Numbered from the stretch's first letter, positions 43,419 through 52,982 are shown. The stretch: DNA of 64,000 nucleotides from Taibaiella helva (GCF_003545695.1 NZ_QUZZ01000007.1:248001-312000), one strand, 5' to 3'. Notes: a model not told the origin generated them from the sequence alone. Translations and numbers: made by a program.

Positions 43419-44384
43419 TCACTTCGTGATGCTTTCCAGGTCCAGCTCCATTTGAATGTTGGCGCGTTTATAAGGGGTAGGGCGGCCGGATATTTTCTGG
43501 AAGCCGAGCTTGTAATACAGGCTGATGGCCGGTTTCAGCCGGGTGTTGCTTTCCAGGTATATTTTTGACGCGCCCATTTCTTTTGCTGCCTCAACAACCC
43601 TGCTGCCAAGCAGCCAGCCGATATTTTTACCCTGTGCTTTGGGCGAGACGGCCATTTTAGCCAGCTCAAAATCATAATCAGGATCGTTCATCCTGATCAG
43701 CGCGCAAACGCCTACGGGCTCCTCCCGGTACAGCGCAACGAAAATCTTCCCGCCTTTATCCAGGATGTATTCCCTTGGATGATTCAGCGCTTTGTAATCG
43801 GCTTCTTCCATCTCAAAATAAGAAGAGATCCATTCTTCGTTAAGCGACCTGAACGCTTCGCGGTACCGGGGCTGGTAGGCCACGATCCGGACTTCTTTGC
43901 TTTCCCGTATTTTTTTCTGCTCCTGTACTCTTTTCAGCAAGGATTTCTGATCAAGCAGAAGCTCCCATTCCGCAATGGCTTCCCAAAGGTTGTGCGTGGC
44001 CTCGGCCATAATGCTGTCGATAGCGAGGTCTATATCGGCACATTGCACTTTTATACGCTCAGCCAGGAGCTTTCCTTTGGCAGTCAGGCCCACCACATTC
44101 CTGCGCTTATCTGTCGACTTGAGGTTGTCTTTGACCAGGCCGGCTTTTATCATCTCCTTGGTGATCCTGGTGACCGAAGGCTGGGAATGCCCGATCTGCT
44201 CTGCTATTTCCGTAATGGTTTGCCCGCCTTCTTCTGAAAGCACAAAGAATACCGGGAACCATTTTGGAGAAAAGGCGACACCGTACAGCTCATAGATCTT
44301 CGCTGCATCCTCGGTTACTTTGGATGTTAATAAGCGCAACCTGCTACCCAGCGCTACCTTACCCGTTTTTTCAAAAAAGTCCAT
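43419..44384 (-). CDS. MarR-GNAT fusion protein
   Basis: A 321-residue fusion. Residues about 1-140 are a MarR winged helix (TEIAEQIGHSQPSVTRITKE, LKSTDKRRNVVGLTAKGK), and about 155-315 are a GNAT acetyltransferase (GVCALIRMNDPDYDFELAKM, SPKAQGKNIGWLLGSRVV, KLGFQKISG). Such fusions are known, and the acetyltransferase may modify or sense a metabolite to set repressor activity. ATG 44384 is chosen over 44426, since the family starts MDFFEKTGK. A 5-bp inverted repeat (ATAAC/GTTAT) lies 19 bases upstream and may be its own operator. Confidence 0.93.
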   Translation of the reverse strand: MDFFEKTGKVALGSRLRLLTSKVTEDAAKIYELYGVAFSPKWFPVFFVLSEEGGQTITEIAEQIGHSQPSVTRITKEMIKAGLVKDNLKSTDKRRNVVGLTAKGKLLAERIKVQCADIDLAIDSIMAEATHNLWEAIAEWELLLDQKSLLKRVQEQKKIRESKEVRIVAYQPRYREAFRSLNEEWISSYFEMEEADYKALNHPREYILDKGGKIFVALYREEPVGVCALIRMNDPDYDFELAKMAVSPKAQGKNIGWLLGSRVVEAAKEMGASKIYLESNTRLKPAISLYYKLGFQKISGRPTPYKRANIQMELDLESITK

Positions 44385-44402
44385 AACTATATAATTAATT
44401 AA

Positions 44403-44414
44403 ATAACTGGTTAT
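44403..44414. promoter_or_regulatory. Candidate operator upstream of the MarR-GNAT gene
   Basis: ATAACTGGTTAT has 5-base inverted arms around a 2-base centre and lies 19 bases upstream of the start, inside an AT-rich stretch that also has TTAATTAATTA. This spacing and composition suit a MarR-type autoregulatory operator. Binding is not shown. Confidence 0.4.
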
Positions 44415-44576
44415 GCAAAAATACAAAATATGCTCTTGTTAATTAACGGTGACATCAAAAAGCAATGGAAAATTTTTCTGATCATCTGTTTCAGCGCTGG
44501 TGTTAGTCACGTCTTTTTTACAAATGGCCCATCGGCCTGAACGCAAAAAAATGTACTGTGAAGCGAACCGATCCCT

Positions 44577-44584
44577 TACCTTTG
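44577..44584 (+). promoter_or_regulatory. Possible -7 element of the trans-sulfuration gene
   Basis: TACCTTTG lies 22 bases upstream of the start at 44607 and matches the Bacteroidota -7 consensus TAnnTTTG, identical to those of both tRNAs. No clear TTG at the expected upstream distance was found, so it is weaker than those. Confidence 0.4.
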
Positions 44585-44606
44585 CGCTGTTTTAATCCAA
44601 TGATTT

Positions 44607-45761
44607 ATGGCTGATCAGCAATATAAAAGGGGTACGCTCCTGATCCATGCCGGCGTAGAGCCGGATCCGTCTACCGGCGCCATTATGACGCCGATCTATC
44701 AGACATCCACTTATGTACAGGCCGCACCCGGCGACCATAAGGGCTATGAATATGCCCGTACGCAAAACCCGACACGGACCGCGCTGCAGAAAGCGCTTGC
44801 GGCCATTGAGCATGGTAAGCACGGTCTTTGCTTTGGCAGCGGTATGGCGGCTACCGACGCCATTATGCGCCTGCTGAGCCCCGGCGACGAGGTGGTGGTG
44901 TCCAATGATCTCTATGGCGGTACCTATCGCATTTTTACCAAAGTATATGCCAATTACGGGATCAAGTTCCACTTTATTCCCATGAACGAGGCTGCCGGTG
45001 TGGAGGCCTATGTAAATGCCAATACGAAAATGATCTGGGTGGAAACGCCCACCAACCCGCTGCTCAATGTGATCGATATCGAAGCCGTGAGCGCTATCGC
45101 CAGAAAGCACGGCGCGAAAACGGTTGTGGACAATACTTTCGCTTCGCCTTACCTGCAGAACCCGCTGGACTGGGGCGCCGATATCGTGATCCACTCGGCT
45201 ACCAAGTACCTGGGCGGACATAGCGATGTGGTGCATGGCTGCATCATCGTGAACGACGATGAAACGGAAGAGAAGCTGCGCTTTATCCAGAACAGCTGCG
45301 GCGCCGTGCCTGGCCCGCATGATTGCTGGCTGGTGCTGCGCGGGATCAAGACCCTGCATGTGCGCATGGACCGCCACTGTGAAAACGGTGAGAAGGTTGC
45401 CCGCTTCCTGAAGGAGCATCCGAAAGTGGCTAAAGTGCTGTGGGTGGGTTTTGAAGATCACCCCAACCATGCGATCGCGAAGAAGCAGATGCGGGGCTTC
45501 GGCGGCATGATCTCCTTTGTGCTGAAAGAAGACAGCATGGATGCTGCCGTTAAAGTGCTGAAGAGCACGAAGCTCTTTGCCCTGGCCGAATCGTTGGGCG
45601 GGGTAGAGTCGCTGATCGGTCACCCGGCTTCAATGACGCACGGCTCCATTCCCCGTGAAGAACGCATCAAGAACGGCCTGCCCGATTCACTGATCCGCCT
45701 GAGCGTGGGCATCGAAGATGCGGACGACCTGATCGAAGACCTGAAACAGGCTATCGGATAA
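44607..45761 (+). CDS. Cystathionine gamma-synthase/lyase family PLP enzyme
   Basis: A 384-residue PLP enzyme of the Cys/Met metabolism family. The PLP lysine is K200 in IHSATKYLGGHSD, and the motifs YARTQNPTR, FGSGMAATD, DLYGGTYR and TPTNPLL are intact. The C-terminus has AESLGGVESLIGHPASMTH. It either makes cystathionine from activated homoserine and cysteine (synthase) or splits it (lyase); sequence alone does not decide. It is monocistronic, with a possible -7 promoter element upstream and a terminator after it. Confidence 0.93.
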   Translation: MADQQYKRGTLLIHAGVEPDPSTGAIMTPIYQTSTYVQAAPGDHKGYEYARTQNPTRTALQKALAAIEHGKHGLCFGSGMAATDAIMRLLSPGDEVVVSNDLYGGTYRIFTKVYANYGIKFHFIPMNEAAGVEAYVNANTKMIWVETPTNPLLNVIDIEAVSAIARKHGAKTVVDNTFASPYLQNPLDWGADIVIHSATKYLGGHSDVVHGCIIVNDDETEEKLRFIQNSCGAVPGPHDCWLVLRGIKTLHVRMDRHCENGEKVARFLKEHPKVAKVLWVGFEDHPNHAIAKKQMRGFGGMISFVLKEDSMDAAVKVLKSTKLFALAESLGGVESLIGHPASMTHGSIPREERIKNGLPDSLIRLSVGIEDADDLIEDLKQAIG

Positions 45762-46250
45762 ATAGCATTGCCGCTGCATTACCGCAATAAGCATAAAACC
45801 AAAGCAGTCAAGCCCCAGGGCTTGACTGCTTTGGTATACAAGGATTTGTTTTAGTAAAGCATAAACGCCACGCTGCGGCTCTTCCGGCGGCAGCGGTTTT
45901 GTCGGCGCTAATAACGGGCTAAAGTCCGCCGTCGCCGGCTTCTCAGGGAGCGGCTGCCCAGCACCTGCCTGTTTCGTAAATGCCAAAGTTGCCGGTCGTA
46001 AAGGTATTTGTTTTCATAAGTGTTATCTTTGCCGCACCTTATAAAAAGCTCAATAATAATGCCATATCCCCTTCCTTGGGATTTAATCAGCAACAAATTA
46101 ATACCCCTGTTAAATAGAATAAAAACTTAATCCTTTTGTAAGAAATGTTGCGGTACATCATAAACAGGCGCGAATCCCGTTTCTTTATTCCCGGAAAGGC
46201 GGAGAAGGCCGGTAACAACATTATAAACAGGTAGGCGGTTCAGCGATCAT
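45762..46250. other. Intergenic region between PLP enzyme and OstA-like gene
   Basis: The 489 bases carry one strong hairpin near the start (45798-45835) and otherwise nothing I can name. Short frames on the minus strand here look accidental. The promoter of the OstA-like gene should lie in the last 150 bases. Confidence 0.5.
45798..45835 (+). terminator. Strong terminator after the PLP enzyme
   Basis: ACCAAAGCAGTCAAGC at 45798-45813 pairs perfectly with GCTTGACTGCTTTGGT at 45820-45835, with CCCAGG between. It lies 37 bases after the stop codon. The 16-bp stem would stop transcription in either direction. Confidence 0.88.
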
Positions 46251-48416
46251 ATGCCCTCAATCTATATTTGCAAAGGCTACAGCCTTATTCTCTATATCCT
46301 GATCACCCTGGCGGCTTTTGGCCTGCCCGAAACAGCTGCTGCGCAGCAGGTGCGCGACACCAGCAAGACCACATTGATCCGCATCCTGGAAAATGAGTAC
46401 GGCGAGTTTATCCAGAGCGATTCCGTTTCGGTGCATAAGCTTAAGGGCAACGTAAAGCTGCTGCATGGCTCGGATACACTTTATTGCGACAGCGCTTATT
46501 TCTATACCAAGCGTAATAATGTCGAAGCATTCGGCGACGTGGTCATACGGCAGGCAGACGGCACCGAAGCATCGGCCGATTATATGCGCTACAACGGCGC
46601 TACCAAAGTGGTGTACATGCGCGCCGATCAGCCCAACCGCGAGGTGCAGCTGTACGATGGGAAGACCAATACTTTATGGTCGCGGGAGATCGATTACAAC
46701 ATGATGACCAAGATTGGCCGTTACAAGCGCAGGGGCTACCTGCAAACGGAAAGCACCAACCTGGAAAGCAATACGGGCGAGTACAATATGCGCAGCAAGG
46801 ATGCCCGCTTCCGCGGCGATGTGGTGGTCAACGATCCGGAATACCAGGCGGTATCGACCGACCTGGGCTACAATACGGAGACCAGGGTCGCCCGCTTCTT
46901 CGGTCCCTCGGTGGTGACCAACGATAAGTCTACACTGCAGACCAGCAAAGGGGTGTACGACACCCGCAACCGCACTTCTCATTTTGTCGACCGCTCTTCT
47001 ATCCTCAACGAATCGCAGTATATAGAGGCCGATACGTTGGACTATGACCGTAATTCCGGCTTCGGTTTTGCCATCGGCAATGTGATCGCCATAGATACCG
47101 GTATGAAGTCGACGCTGTATTGCGGCTATGCGCAGTACAACGAGATCCACCGTACCCTGCTGGCTTACGTGAAGCCGCTCATGAAAAAAATGAACGGCAA
47201 AAAAGCGCTGTTTATTAAAGCGGATACTTTCTTCAGCGCGCCTGATCCCCGCTTTGGTAAAAAGATGACGGCGCAGGATAGCCTGCAGCGTACCGCCGAC
47301 GAGATAAGGTCGGCGGTGGGCGCCGACTCGACTTTGCTTATGAGCGATAGCTTGGGCCAGGAAACGGATAGCCTGGCTGCCGATACCACCGGCGCGGGCA
47401 GCTTCGTACCTTCCGGCGATCTTGACGAAGTCTTGAAAGATACAGCAATGCACCAGGCACCGGTCGCCAGGGATACCGCGACGGTCCTTGCTGCTGCAGA
47501 CAGCGCCGGGAAGACGCCTCCGGCGGTCGATAGCCTGAAACATAAAATGGATGCCATGGTGTACCGGAGGAAAGATGCAGAAACGGGACAGCTGTCGGCA
47601 ACGGCCGATACCTTATCACCGGGTGAGGAACGCCGTCGCCGGCTCGATTCGGCCAGCCTCAGCTACCACAATACGCCGGAGCCGGTCGATACCTCCGCAC
47701 CACGCTATTTCCTGGGCTATCATCATGTGCTCATCTATTCCGACTCGCTACAGGGTAAGTGCGACAGCATCCGCTATTCGCAGGTAGATTCGCTGCTGCG
47801 CATGTACACTAATCCTTACCTGTGGCCGCAGAACAGCCAGCTGAAGGGCGATATCATTTACCTGCAGATGGATAGCAGCAGGCTGCGCGAGGTGATCGTA
47901 CCCCGCAATGCGATCATGATTTCGCGTAACGGCCCGGAGAAAGCGGAGATGTTTGACCAGATACAGGGCAATACCATTCATGCTTACCTGAGGGATAACA
48001 AGATGGATTCGCTGATCGCGGTACCCAATGCTTCCAGCATCTATTTTATCAAGGATGACGACAGCGCCTATGTCGGCAGCAGTGAAGCCAAGAGCGATAA
48101 AATTGAAGTGCACTTTGAGAACGAATCGATACGGCGCATTTACTATCGTGTGGATGTAGAGCAAAAGACCACACCGATGAAAGATGTGATACCCTCGGCC
48201 CTGCGGCTGAGCCGGTTTAGCTGGGAAGAAAAGCAGCGGCCCAAGACATTTGAAGAATTCCTGGAAGGAACGACCTTGCCACATGAGCCGAAGCTGCTGT
48301 ACCCGGGTTCAGAAAAAGCGTTGCCTGCTGAAGATGAGACCGTACCTGAGGTGCCTTCCGATAAACCTGAGCCAACCGGAGAGGCTGCGAAGCCGCCAAA
48401 GAAGGAGCCAGAATAA
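46251..48416 (+). CDS. OstA-like protein (LptA/LptD-related periplasmic protein)
   Basis: A 721-residue exported protein. The signal peptide ends near PETAAAQQ (about residue 27). The first half holds the OstA/LptA beta-jellyroll repeats (VHKLKGNVKLLHGSDTL, VEAFGDVVI, ARFRGDVVV). The middle has a long Asp/Ala/Thr-rich linker (about 345-470), and then a second OstA-like region (RYFLGYHHVLIYSDSLQGK). The C-terminus is Pro/Glu-rich. Bacteroidota carry such proteins, probably to carry lipopolysaccharide across the periplasm to the outer membrane. Monocistronic. Confidence 0.9.
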   Translation: MPSIYICKGYSLILYILITLAAFGLPETAAAQQVRDTSKTTLIRILENEYGEFIQSDSVSVHKLKGNVKLLHGSDTLYCDSAYFYTKRNNVEAFGDVVIRQADGTEASADYMRYNGATKVVYMRADQPNREVQLYDGKTNTLWSREIDYNMMTKIGRYKRRGYLQTESTNLESNTGEYNMRSKDARFRGDVVVNDPEYQAVSTDLGYNTETRVARFFGPSVVTNDKSTLQTSKGVYDTRNRTSHFVDRSSILNESQYIEADTLDYDRNSGFGFAIGNVIAIDTGMKSTLYCGYAQYNEIHRTLLAYVKPLMKKMNGKKALFIKADTFFSAPDPRFGKKMTAQDSLQRTADEIRSAVGADSTLLMSDSLGQETDSLAADTTGAGSFVPSGDLDEVLKDTAMHQAPVARDTATVLAAADSAGKTPPAVDSLKHKMDAMVYRRKDAETGQLSATADTLSPGEERRRRLDSASLSYHNTPEPVDTSAPRYFLGYHHVLIYSDSLQGKCDSIRYSQVDSLLRMYTNPYLWPQNSQLKGDIIYLQMDSSRLREVIVPRNAIMISRNGPEKAEMFDQIQGNTIHAYLRDNKMDSLIAVPNASSIYFIKDDDSAYVGSSEAKSDKIEVHFENESIRRIYYRVDVEQKTTPMKDVIPSALRLSRFSWEEKQRPKTFEEFLEGTTLPHEPKLLYPGSEKALPAEDETVPEVPSDKPEPTGEAAKPPKKEPE

Positions 48417-48521
48417 AGCTGCCTGCTTTTTAAAAAGCATCCGGGATCCTCCGGTTGCTGCGCAGACTTCAGGATGACCGTGGTGTGTCTATAACTGAGG
48501 TAGATAACGATACTGTCCTGT

Positions 48522-48731
48522 TCATGCCTCTTTTTGCAGTGCAGCAATCACACCGCGGATAAGACCTTCAGACATCTTATTCTTGTTCTTATCCGAATTC
48601 TCCCATCCCTTCGCTGTCTTCTTCAGCGTATATTCTCCTCCGTACATGGTAACGGACAAGGTTTGATCAGATTGGTTGTTTACGGTAAAGAAGAATTCCC
48701 GGTTCTCGAAGAAGGCGCTGAGCTTACTCAT
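48522..48731 (-). CDS. Small conserved-looking protein (69 aa)
   Basis: A 69-residue cytosolic protein with no signal peptide. It has the pattern FFFTVNNQSDQTLSVTMYGG followed by KKTAKGWENSDKNKNKMSEG and a helix. It looks like a real folded peptide, since hydrophobic and charged residues alternate in regular order. No family known to me. It lies between the OstA-like gene and the third lanthipeptide-like precursor, divergent from the latter. Confidence 0.6.
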   Translation of the reverse strand: MSKLSAFFENREFFFTVNNQSDQTLSVTMYGGEYTLKKTAKGWENSDKNKNKMSEGLIRGVIAALQKEA

Positions 48732-48905
48732 GGTTTACTGTTTTGCGTGGCAAAAATAAAAAAGGAAAAGCAATTGCCCTCCGGAAATGCCACGGTATAA
48801 AGTTTGTATTACAGGCGAAAATGAAATGAGGTGCCGCAAATATGCCTTCTGCTTCCTGCGGAGGCGCACAGCGGCTATCTTCGGGGTTCACAAAATGTAT
48901 CAAGG

Positions 48906-49103
48906 ATGAAAAAGAAGATCAAAGGCGGCAAGTTGTCGCTCAACAAAAAAGTGATCGGAAATCTTACCGATGCTTCAAAGATCAATGGCGGACTGCGCCA
49001 GGTAGCTGACCTTAATGCTGCCGATACCAATAAGCTCACCGGTTGCGGCATGACTTGCTGGTCTTACGGCGACTATTGCTTCCTGTCTGAAAACTGCGCC
49101 TGA
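48906..49103 (+). CDS. Class I lanthipeptide-like precursor (4 Cys)
   Basis: A 65-residue peptide. The leader [20 protein letters not shown] carries the pattern K-L-S-L-x-K-K-x-I-x-x-L of Bacteroidota class I lanthipeptides, almost as in the genes at 28869 and 59924. The core end has Cys47, 51, 58 and 64 with Thr45, Thr50, Ser53 and Ser61 ([15 protein letters not shown]). No lanthionine enzyme lies nearby. The stop is 12 bases before a heptamer repeat array. The ATG at 48906 is preferred over upstream codons that give an unlike sequence. Confidence 0.75.
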   Translation: MKKKIKGGKLSLNKKVIGNLTDASKINGGLRQVADLNAADTNKLTGCGMTCWSYGDYCFLSENCA

Positions 49104-49115
49104 TCAGGTATTAAG

Positions 49116-49234
49116 TATTGGGTATTGGGTATTGGGTATTGGGTATTGGGTATTGGGTATTGGGTATTGGGTATTGGGTATTGGGTATTGGGTATTGGGT
49201 ATTGGGTATTGGGTATTGGGTATTGGGTATTGGG
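49116..49234. repeat. Seventeen tandem TATTGGG heptamers
   Basis: TATTGGG occurs 17 times without interruption over 119 bases. It is the complement of the CCCAATA array at 30893-30934 (six copies). The 3' flank (TATCCCGG..., then TCTAATATCTAATATCC near 49287-49305) resembles the flank of the other array in the same strand, while the heptamer is reversed. It lies between the lanthipeptide-like gene and uvrC and encodes no plausible protein. Confidence 0.97.
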
Positions 49235-49323
49235 TATGGTACCAGATATCTGATACCTGATACTTATAGTCACTTACATCCCGGTCTCTAATATCTAATA
49301 TCCAGCTTTCTGATATCCAGCCT

Positions 49324-51135
49324 CTACTCCTCCGGGTGAAAGTATTCATAAACCACCCGGGCTTTCGAGGCGCCGATGGTCATGGTGAGCTCGCGCAGGG
49401 TCATTTCTTTTACACGGGCCACGGAGCGATAGGTTTGCAATAAGGTCTGGGCCGTCTTGCTACCGATGCCGGGTATATCTTCCAGCTCATTTTTAATGGT
49501 GCCCTTACTGCGTGTATCGCGGTGAAAGGTAATGCCGAAGCGGTGTACTTCGTCGCGGATACGGCGGATGAGCAGCAGGCTTTGCCCGTTGTAGGGTAAT
49601 TGCAGCGGGTCTTTGTCCCCGGGATAAAAAATGCTTTCTTCCCGCTTGGCCAGGCCCACTACGGTCATCCGGCCGGTAAGCCCCAGCTCTTCGATGCTCT
49701 GCATCGCCGCGCCCAGCTGCCCTTTACCACCATCGATGATCACCAGCTGGGGAAAAGGTTGTTCTTCTTCCAGCAGGCGCTTGTAACGGCGCTTGACGAT
49801 CTCGGCCATAGAAGCAAAGTCATTGATGCCTTCCACCGTTTTGATATGGAAGTGACGGTAGTCTTTCTTTGAAGGCACGCCATCCTTAAAGCAAACCATA
49901 GCGGCTACCGGGAAGCTGCCCTGGAAGTTGGAGTTGTCGAAGCACTCGATATGTGCGGGCAGTTCCGTCAGCTGAAGGTCGTCCTGCAGCTGTTCCAATA
50001 CTTCGCGCCGGTCTTCTTCGGTACGGTCTTTGAGCATCAGCCGGGCCTTTTGCTTTTGTTCCTGCTTAAAGTATTCTGCATTCTTAAAGCTCAGGTCCAG
50101 CAGCTTTTTCCGGTCGCCGGCCAGGGGCACCGTTGTCTGCAGGTTTTCCTCTTCCAGCTCCACGGGGAAGGGCAGCACAATCTCTTTGGACGTCGACTGA
50201 AATTTAGGCCGGAGGAAGGCCAGGGCAAAGGCCAGCATTTCTTCGGAGCTTTCGTCCAGCTTTTTCTCTATATAGATGCTCTTGCTGTGGATGATCTTGC
50301 CTTCGGTCACTACCATATAGTTCACATAGGCATCGTCTTCCTGGGCGATAATGCTGGCCACATCGGTATTGATAAGGTGGCTGCTCACTACGGTCGATTT
50401 GCTCTGGTAGCGTTGCAGGGCCTGTATCTTCAGCTTCACCAGCTGCGCTTTTTCAAAGTCGAGGCGGGCCACATGGCCGTTTAGCTCTTCTTTCAACGCA
50501 TTGAGGATAGGGCCCAGGTTGCCTTTTACCAGCTGGCGTATGTAATCGATGTTGGCTTTGTAGCTTTCTTCGCTCTGGTAGCCCTCGCAGGGGCCGCCGC
50601 AATTGCCCAGGTGATATTCCAGGCATACCTTGAACTTGCCGCGTTCGATATTATTGGGCGTCAGGTTGAGGCCGCAGGTACGCAGTGGTATGGTTTCCTT
50701 GATCATGCTCAGCAGTTCCTTCACAATGAAGACGCTGGTAAAGGGGCCGATATATTCGGAGCCGTCGCGGATGAGGCGGCGTGTAAGATATACCCTGGGA
50801 AAATGCTCTTTGCGGATCACCACATAGGGATAGCTTTTGTCGTCCTTCAGGTCGATGTTGTACATGGGCCGGAAGTGCTTGATCAGCGAGTTCTCCAGCA
50901 GGAAGGCGTCATGCTCGTTGTTGGTAATGGTCCATTCGATCGTGTCGATCAGGGAAACCAGCCTGGTGGTTTTGCGGTTGTCGTGTGTTTTTACGAAATA
51001 AGAGGTAACCCGCTTGCGCAGGTCTTTCGCTTTGCCCACATACAGAATCTTTTTATCGGCGCCGTAATAACGGTAAATGCCCGGTGCATGGGGCAGGGTA
51101 GGCGCGATGTCCTGTTGAAATTTTTCTCTCGTCAT
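49324..51135 (-). CDS. uvrC: Excinuclease ABC subunit C
   Basis: A 603-residue UvrC, the dual-incision nuclease of nucleotide excision repair. The GIY-YIG domain is at the start (APGIYRYYG, then ILYVGKAKDLRKR), a UVR domain follows near residue 200 (HVARLDFEKAQLVKLK), and the RNase H-like domain and helix-hairpin-helix tail (LEDIPGIGSKTAQTLL) complete it. ATG 51135 is used; the longer frame to 51198 has an N-terminus unlike UvrC. No uvrA or uvrB in the window. Confidence 0.96.
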   Translation of the reverse strand: MTREKFQQDIAPTLPHAPGIYRYYGADKKILYVGKAKDLRKRVTSYFVKTHDNRKTTRLVSLIDTIEWTITNNEHDAFLLENSLIKHFRPMYNIDLKDDKSYPYVVIRKEHFPRVYLTRRLIRDGSEYIGPFTSVFIVKELLSMIKETIPLRTCGLNLTPNNIERGKFKVCLEYHLGNCGGPCEGYQSEESYKANIDYIRQLVKGNLGPILNALKEELNGHVARLDFEKAQLVKLKIQALQRYQSKSTVVSSHLINTDVASIIAQEDDAYVNYMVVTEGKIIHSKSIYIEKKLDESSEEMLAFALAFLRPKFQSTSKEIVLPFPVELEEENLQTTVPLAGDRKKLLDLSFKNAEYFKQEQKQKARLMLKDRTEEDRREVLEQLQDDLQLTELPAHIECFDNSNFQGSFPVAAMVCFKDGVPSKKDYRHFHIKTVEGINDFASMAEIVKRRYKRLLEEEQPFPQLVIIDGGKGQLGAAMQSIEELGLTGRMTVVGLAKREESIFYPGDKDPLQLPYNGQSLLLIRRIRDEVHRFGITFHRDTRSKGTIKNELEDIPGIGSKTAQTLLQTYRSVARVKEMTLRELTMTIGASKARVVYEYFHPEE

Positions 51136-51243
51136 GCCTCTGGTAGTACAGCTAACAAAGATAAGCCAAACAAATTTGGCGGGCAGGTGTTGAAGCATTA
51201 GCCCTCTGTCTCCCTAATTTTAAGCCTTAAATCGATATGACCA

Positions 51244-51717
51244 ATGAAGATCACCGAAGCTATAGCCCAGCATTTGCTGGACGTCCATTATGGAGAAAAC
51301 TGGACCGATGTCTGGATCCGCAGTGCGCTGGAAGATGTCACCCTGGCTGAAGCCACGCAGATCACCGCTGCCTCGCCTAATACTATCGCCGCTTTGCTGC
51401 ATCATATTACGTTCTATAATAACGTTATCCTTGCCCGGCTGCAGGGCGTCGATCCCTACATCGGCGACCCCAATGGCTTTGATGTGCCGGTCCTGGAAGG
51501 GCAGGCCGGCTGGGAAAAGCAGAAGTCGGACAACCTGCTCTCAGCGCAGCGGCTGGCCGATGCGATACGGAAAGTGCCCGATGAAGTGCTGGAGCGCCCC
51601 ATTTTAAAGGAGAAGGCTTCCTCTTCTTATTACCGGCAGCTGCACGGTGTGATCGAACATGCGCACTACCACCTGGGGCAGATCGTGCTGCTGAAAAAGC
51701 TGCTCCGGAATAGCTGA
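51244..51717 (+). CDS. DinB family protein
   Basis: A 157-residue DinB-fold protein. Histidines that can bind metal occur in ALLHHITFYNNVI and at the C-terminus in IEHAHYHLGQIVLL. The helix layout is that of the four-helix DinB/YfiT superfamily. It is divergent from uvrC across 108 bases, so the two may share a regulatory region. It is the third DinB gene in the window. Confidence 0.88.
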   Translation: MKITEAIAQHLLDVHYGENWTDVWIRSALEDVTLAEATQITAASPNTIAALLHHITFYNNVILARLQGVDPYIGDPNGFDVPVLEGQAGWEKQKSDNLLSAQRLADAIRKVPDEVLERPILKEKASSSYYRQLHGVIEHAHYHLGQIVLLKKLLRNS

Positions 51718-51776
51718 TCTGCTTAAGGAAAAATATATTCCCGCAGCGATGCCGCGCCGCTGCGGGAAATAAAATA

Positions 51777-52982
51777 TTAGCTGTATGCGTAGTCGCTCAG
51801 GTAGTCGAAGTAGCTGCTGAGGCGGCCGCCGGTGCATATCGTGGCCCGGTCGAGGATGAGGCTCTGCTCTTTCATCAGCTCGGGTAGTATGTATTTGATG
51901 ATGTGCTCGCCGAAATGCTGGGAGGCATCGCGGGGCAGCTCGTTGGGCAGGTTGTCCACAGCCATCACATCGATTGTATTGTCAGTGGTCTGGAACGGCA
52001 CTACCTTTGCCAGGCTTTGTCTATCGATGCCGTACACCGGGTCGGCGATGGTGGAAGCGCCCACATTGATCGGCACGGAGCCGTCTTCGTCGCAGGTAAC
52101 ATCCGAGATCACGTTCATACGGAAAGAAGGATCTTTCACATCCTGTTTCTCAAACAGGCGGGGAATGGATTTGTCCCAGTAGATACCATTCATCAGAATA
52201 TCGGCTGCCCTGGTAAACGGCAGGAACTTACAGCGGTAGGCCTCGGGATGATGGTGGAAATCTTCGCGGGAATAGGCCCCGGTATTTTTGTTTTCGTAGA
52301 GGTTGGCTCCTTTCAGCAAGGTATACACCGGGTAATCGTATTCCTTGACCAGGAAGTCTTCCGGCTCCACGCTTTCGATATCCCAGTGGTGCATGATCTC
52401 CAGCAGGCCTGCTGTTACGCGGCCCGAGCCCGTTACCGCGATCTTAACCGGGGGCAGCTTTACATAGCGGTATTGCTGCAGCATTTCCTGCATATCGTGG
52501 CAGGCATGCGCCGGTATCAGTGAGAATTTGCGCGTCTTCTTACCATAGGTCATGAGGCCATTGTGTGCGCCCACGACACCGGCAAAGAAGCCAAAGCCCA
52601 GGATACGCGCGCCGTCGTCGTAGGTCAGCGCCTCATAATCGATCATGCGAATCTTCTTGTCGATGAGCGCATGCATCAGCTTCTGGTTATAAGGTTGTTT
52701 CTTTTTGGTATGAGAGAAGAAGAAATAAGTTTTGCCGGGGATCAGCTTATCTGCCGGCACCTCTTTAATGCCCAGGAGCACATCGCAATCGCCCAGGTCT
52801 TTCTGTAGGGTAATGCCAGCGCTGGTATAATCCTCATCGGGAAAGCAGCGGTTGGGTGAAGGTTCTACTACCAATTGTACCCCCGGAAAAAGCTGGAGCA
52901 CATCGGCACATTGCCGGGGGCTGAGGGCCACCCGGGTATCGGGTGGGGTCTTGCCTTCCCTGATCAGACCTATCTTTATCAT
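51777..52982 (-). CDS. Saccharopine/alanine dehydrogenase-like NAD(P)-dependent protein
   Basis: A 401-residue dehydrogenase of the alanine-dehydrogenase/PNT and lysine-forming saccharopine-dehydrogenase group. It starts MIKIGLIREGKTPPDTRVAL, with VALSPRQC as the usual block, has YFFFSHTKKKQ in the N-terminal domain and a Rossmann loop KIAVTGSGRVTAGLLEIM. The exact substrate is open. ATG 52982 is chosen because the frame beyond it crosses the tRNA-Leu gene. It converges with the DinB gene, 60 bases apart. Confidence 0.88.
   Translation of the reverse strand: MIKIGLIREGKTPPDTRVALSPRQCADVLQLFPGVQLVVEPSPNRCFPDEDYTSAGITLQKDLGDCDVLLGIKEVPADKLIPGKTYFFFSHTKKKQPYNQKLMHALIDKKIRMIDYEALTYDDGARILGFGFFAGVVGAHNGLMTYGKKTRKFSLIPAHACHDMQEMLQQYRYVKLPPVKIAVTGSGRVTAGLLEIMHHWDIESVEPEDFLVKEYDYPVYTLLKGANLYENKNTGAYSREDFHHHPEAYRCKFLPFTRAADILMNGIYWDKSIPRLFEKQDVKDPSFRMNVISDVTCDEDGSVPINVGASTIADPVYGIDRQSLAKVVPFQTTDNTIDVMAVDNLPNELPRDASQHFGEHIIKYILPELMKEQSLILDRATICTGGRLSSYFDYLSDYAYS

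Noticed and set aside
44427-44606. SAM riboswitch upstream of the trans-sulfuration gene
   Set aside because: I looked for the paired stems of SAM-binding RNAs and found none; only a -7-like element is visible.
44592-45623. 343-codon minus-strand frame over the cystathionine synthase gene
   Set aside because: Antisense shadow of a clear PLP enzyme gene.
45908-46096. 62-codon minus-strand frame and a 24-codon frame inside the gap
   Set aside because: Arg-rich shadow composition, with no conservation that can be seen.
46674-47543. 289-codon minus-strand frame over the OstA-like gene
   Set aside because: Antisense shadow with no domain.
49073-49349. Frames that read NTQYPIP repeats
   Set aside because: They are translations of the TATTGGG heptamer array and have no other support.
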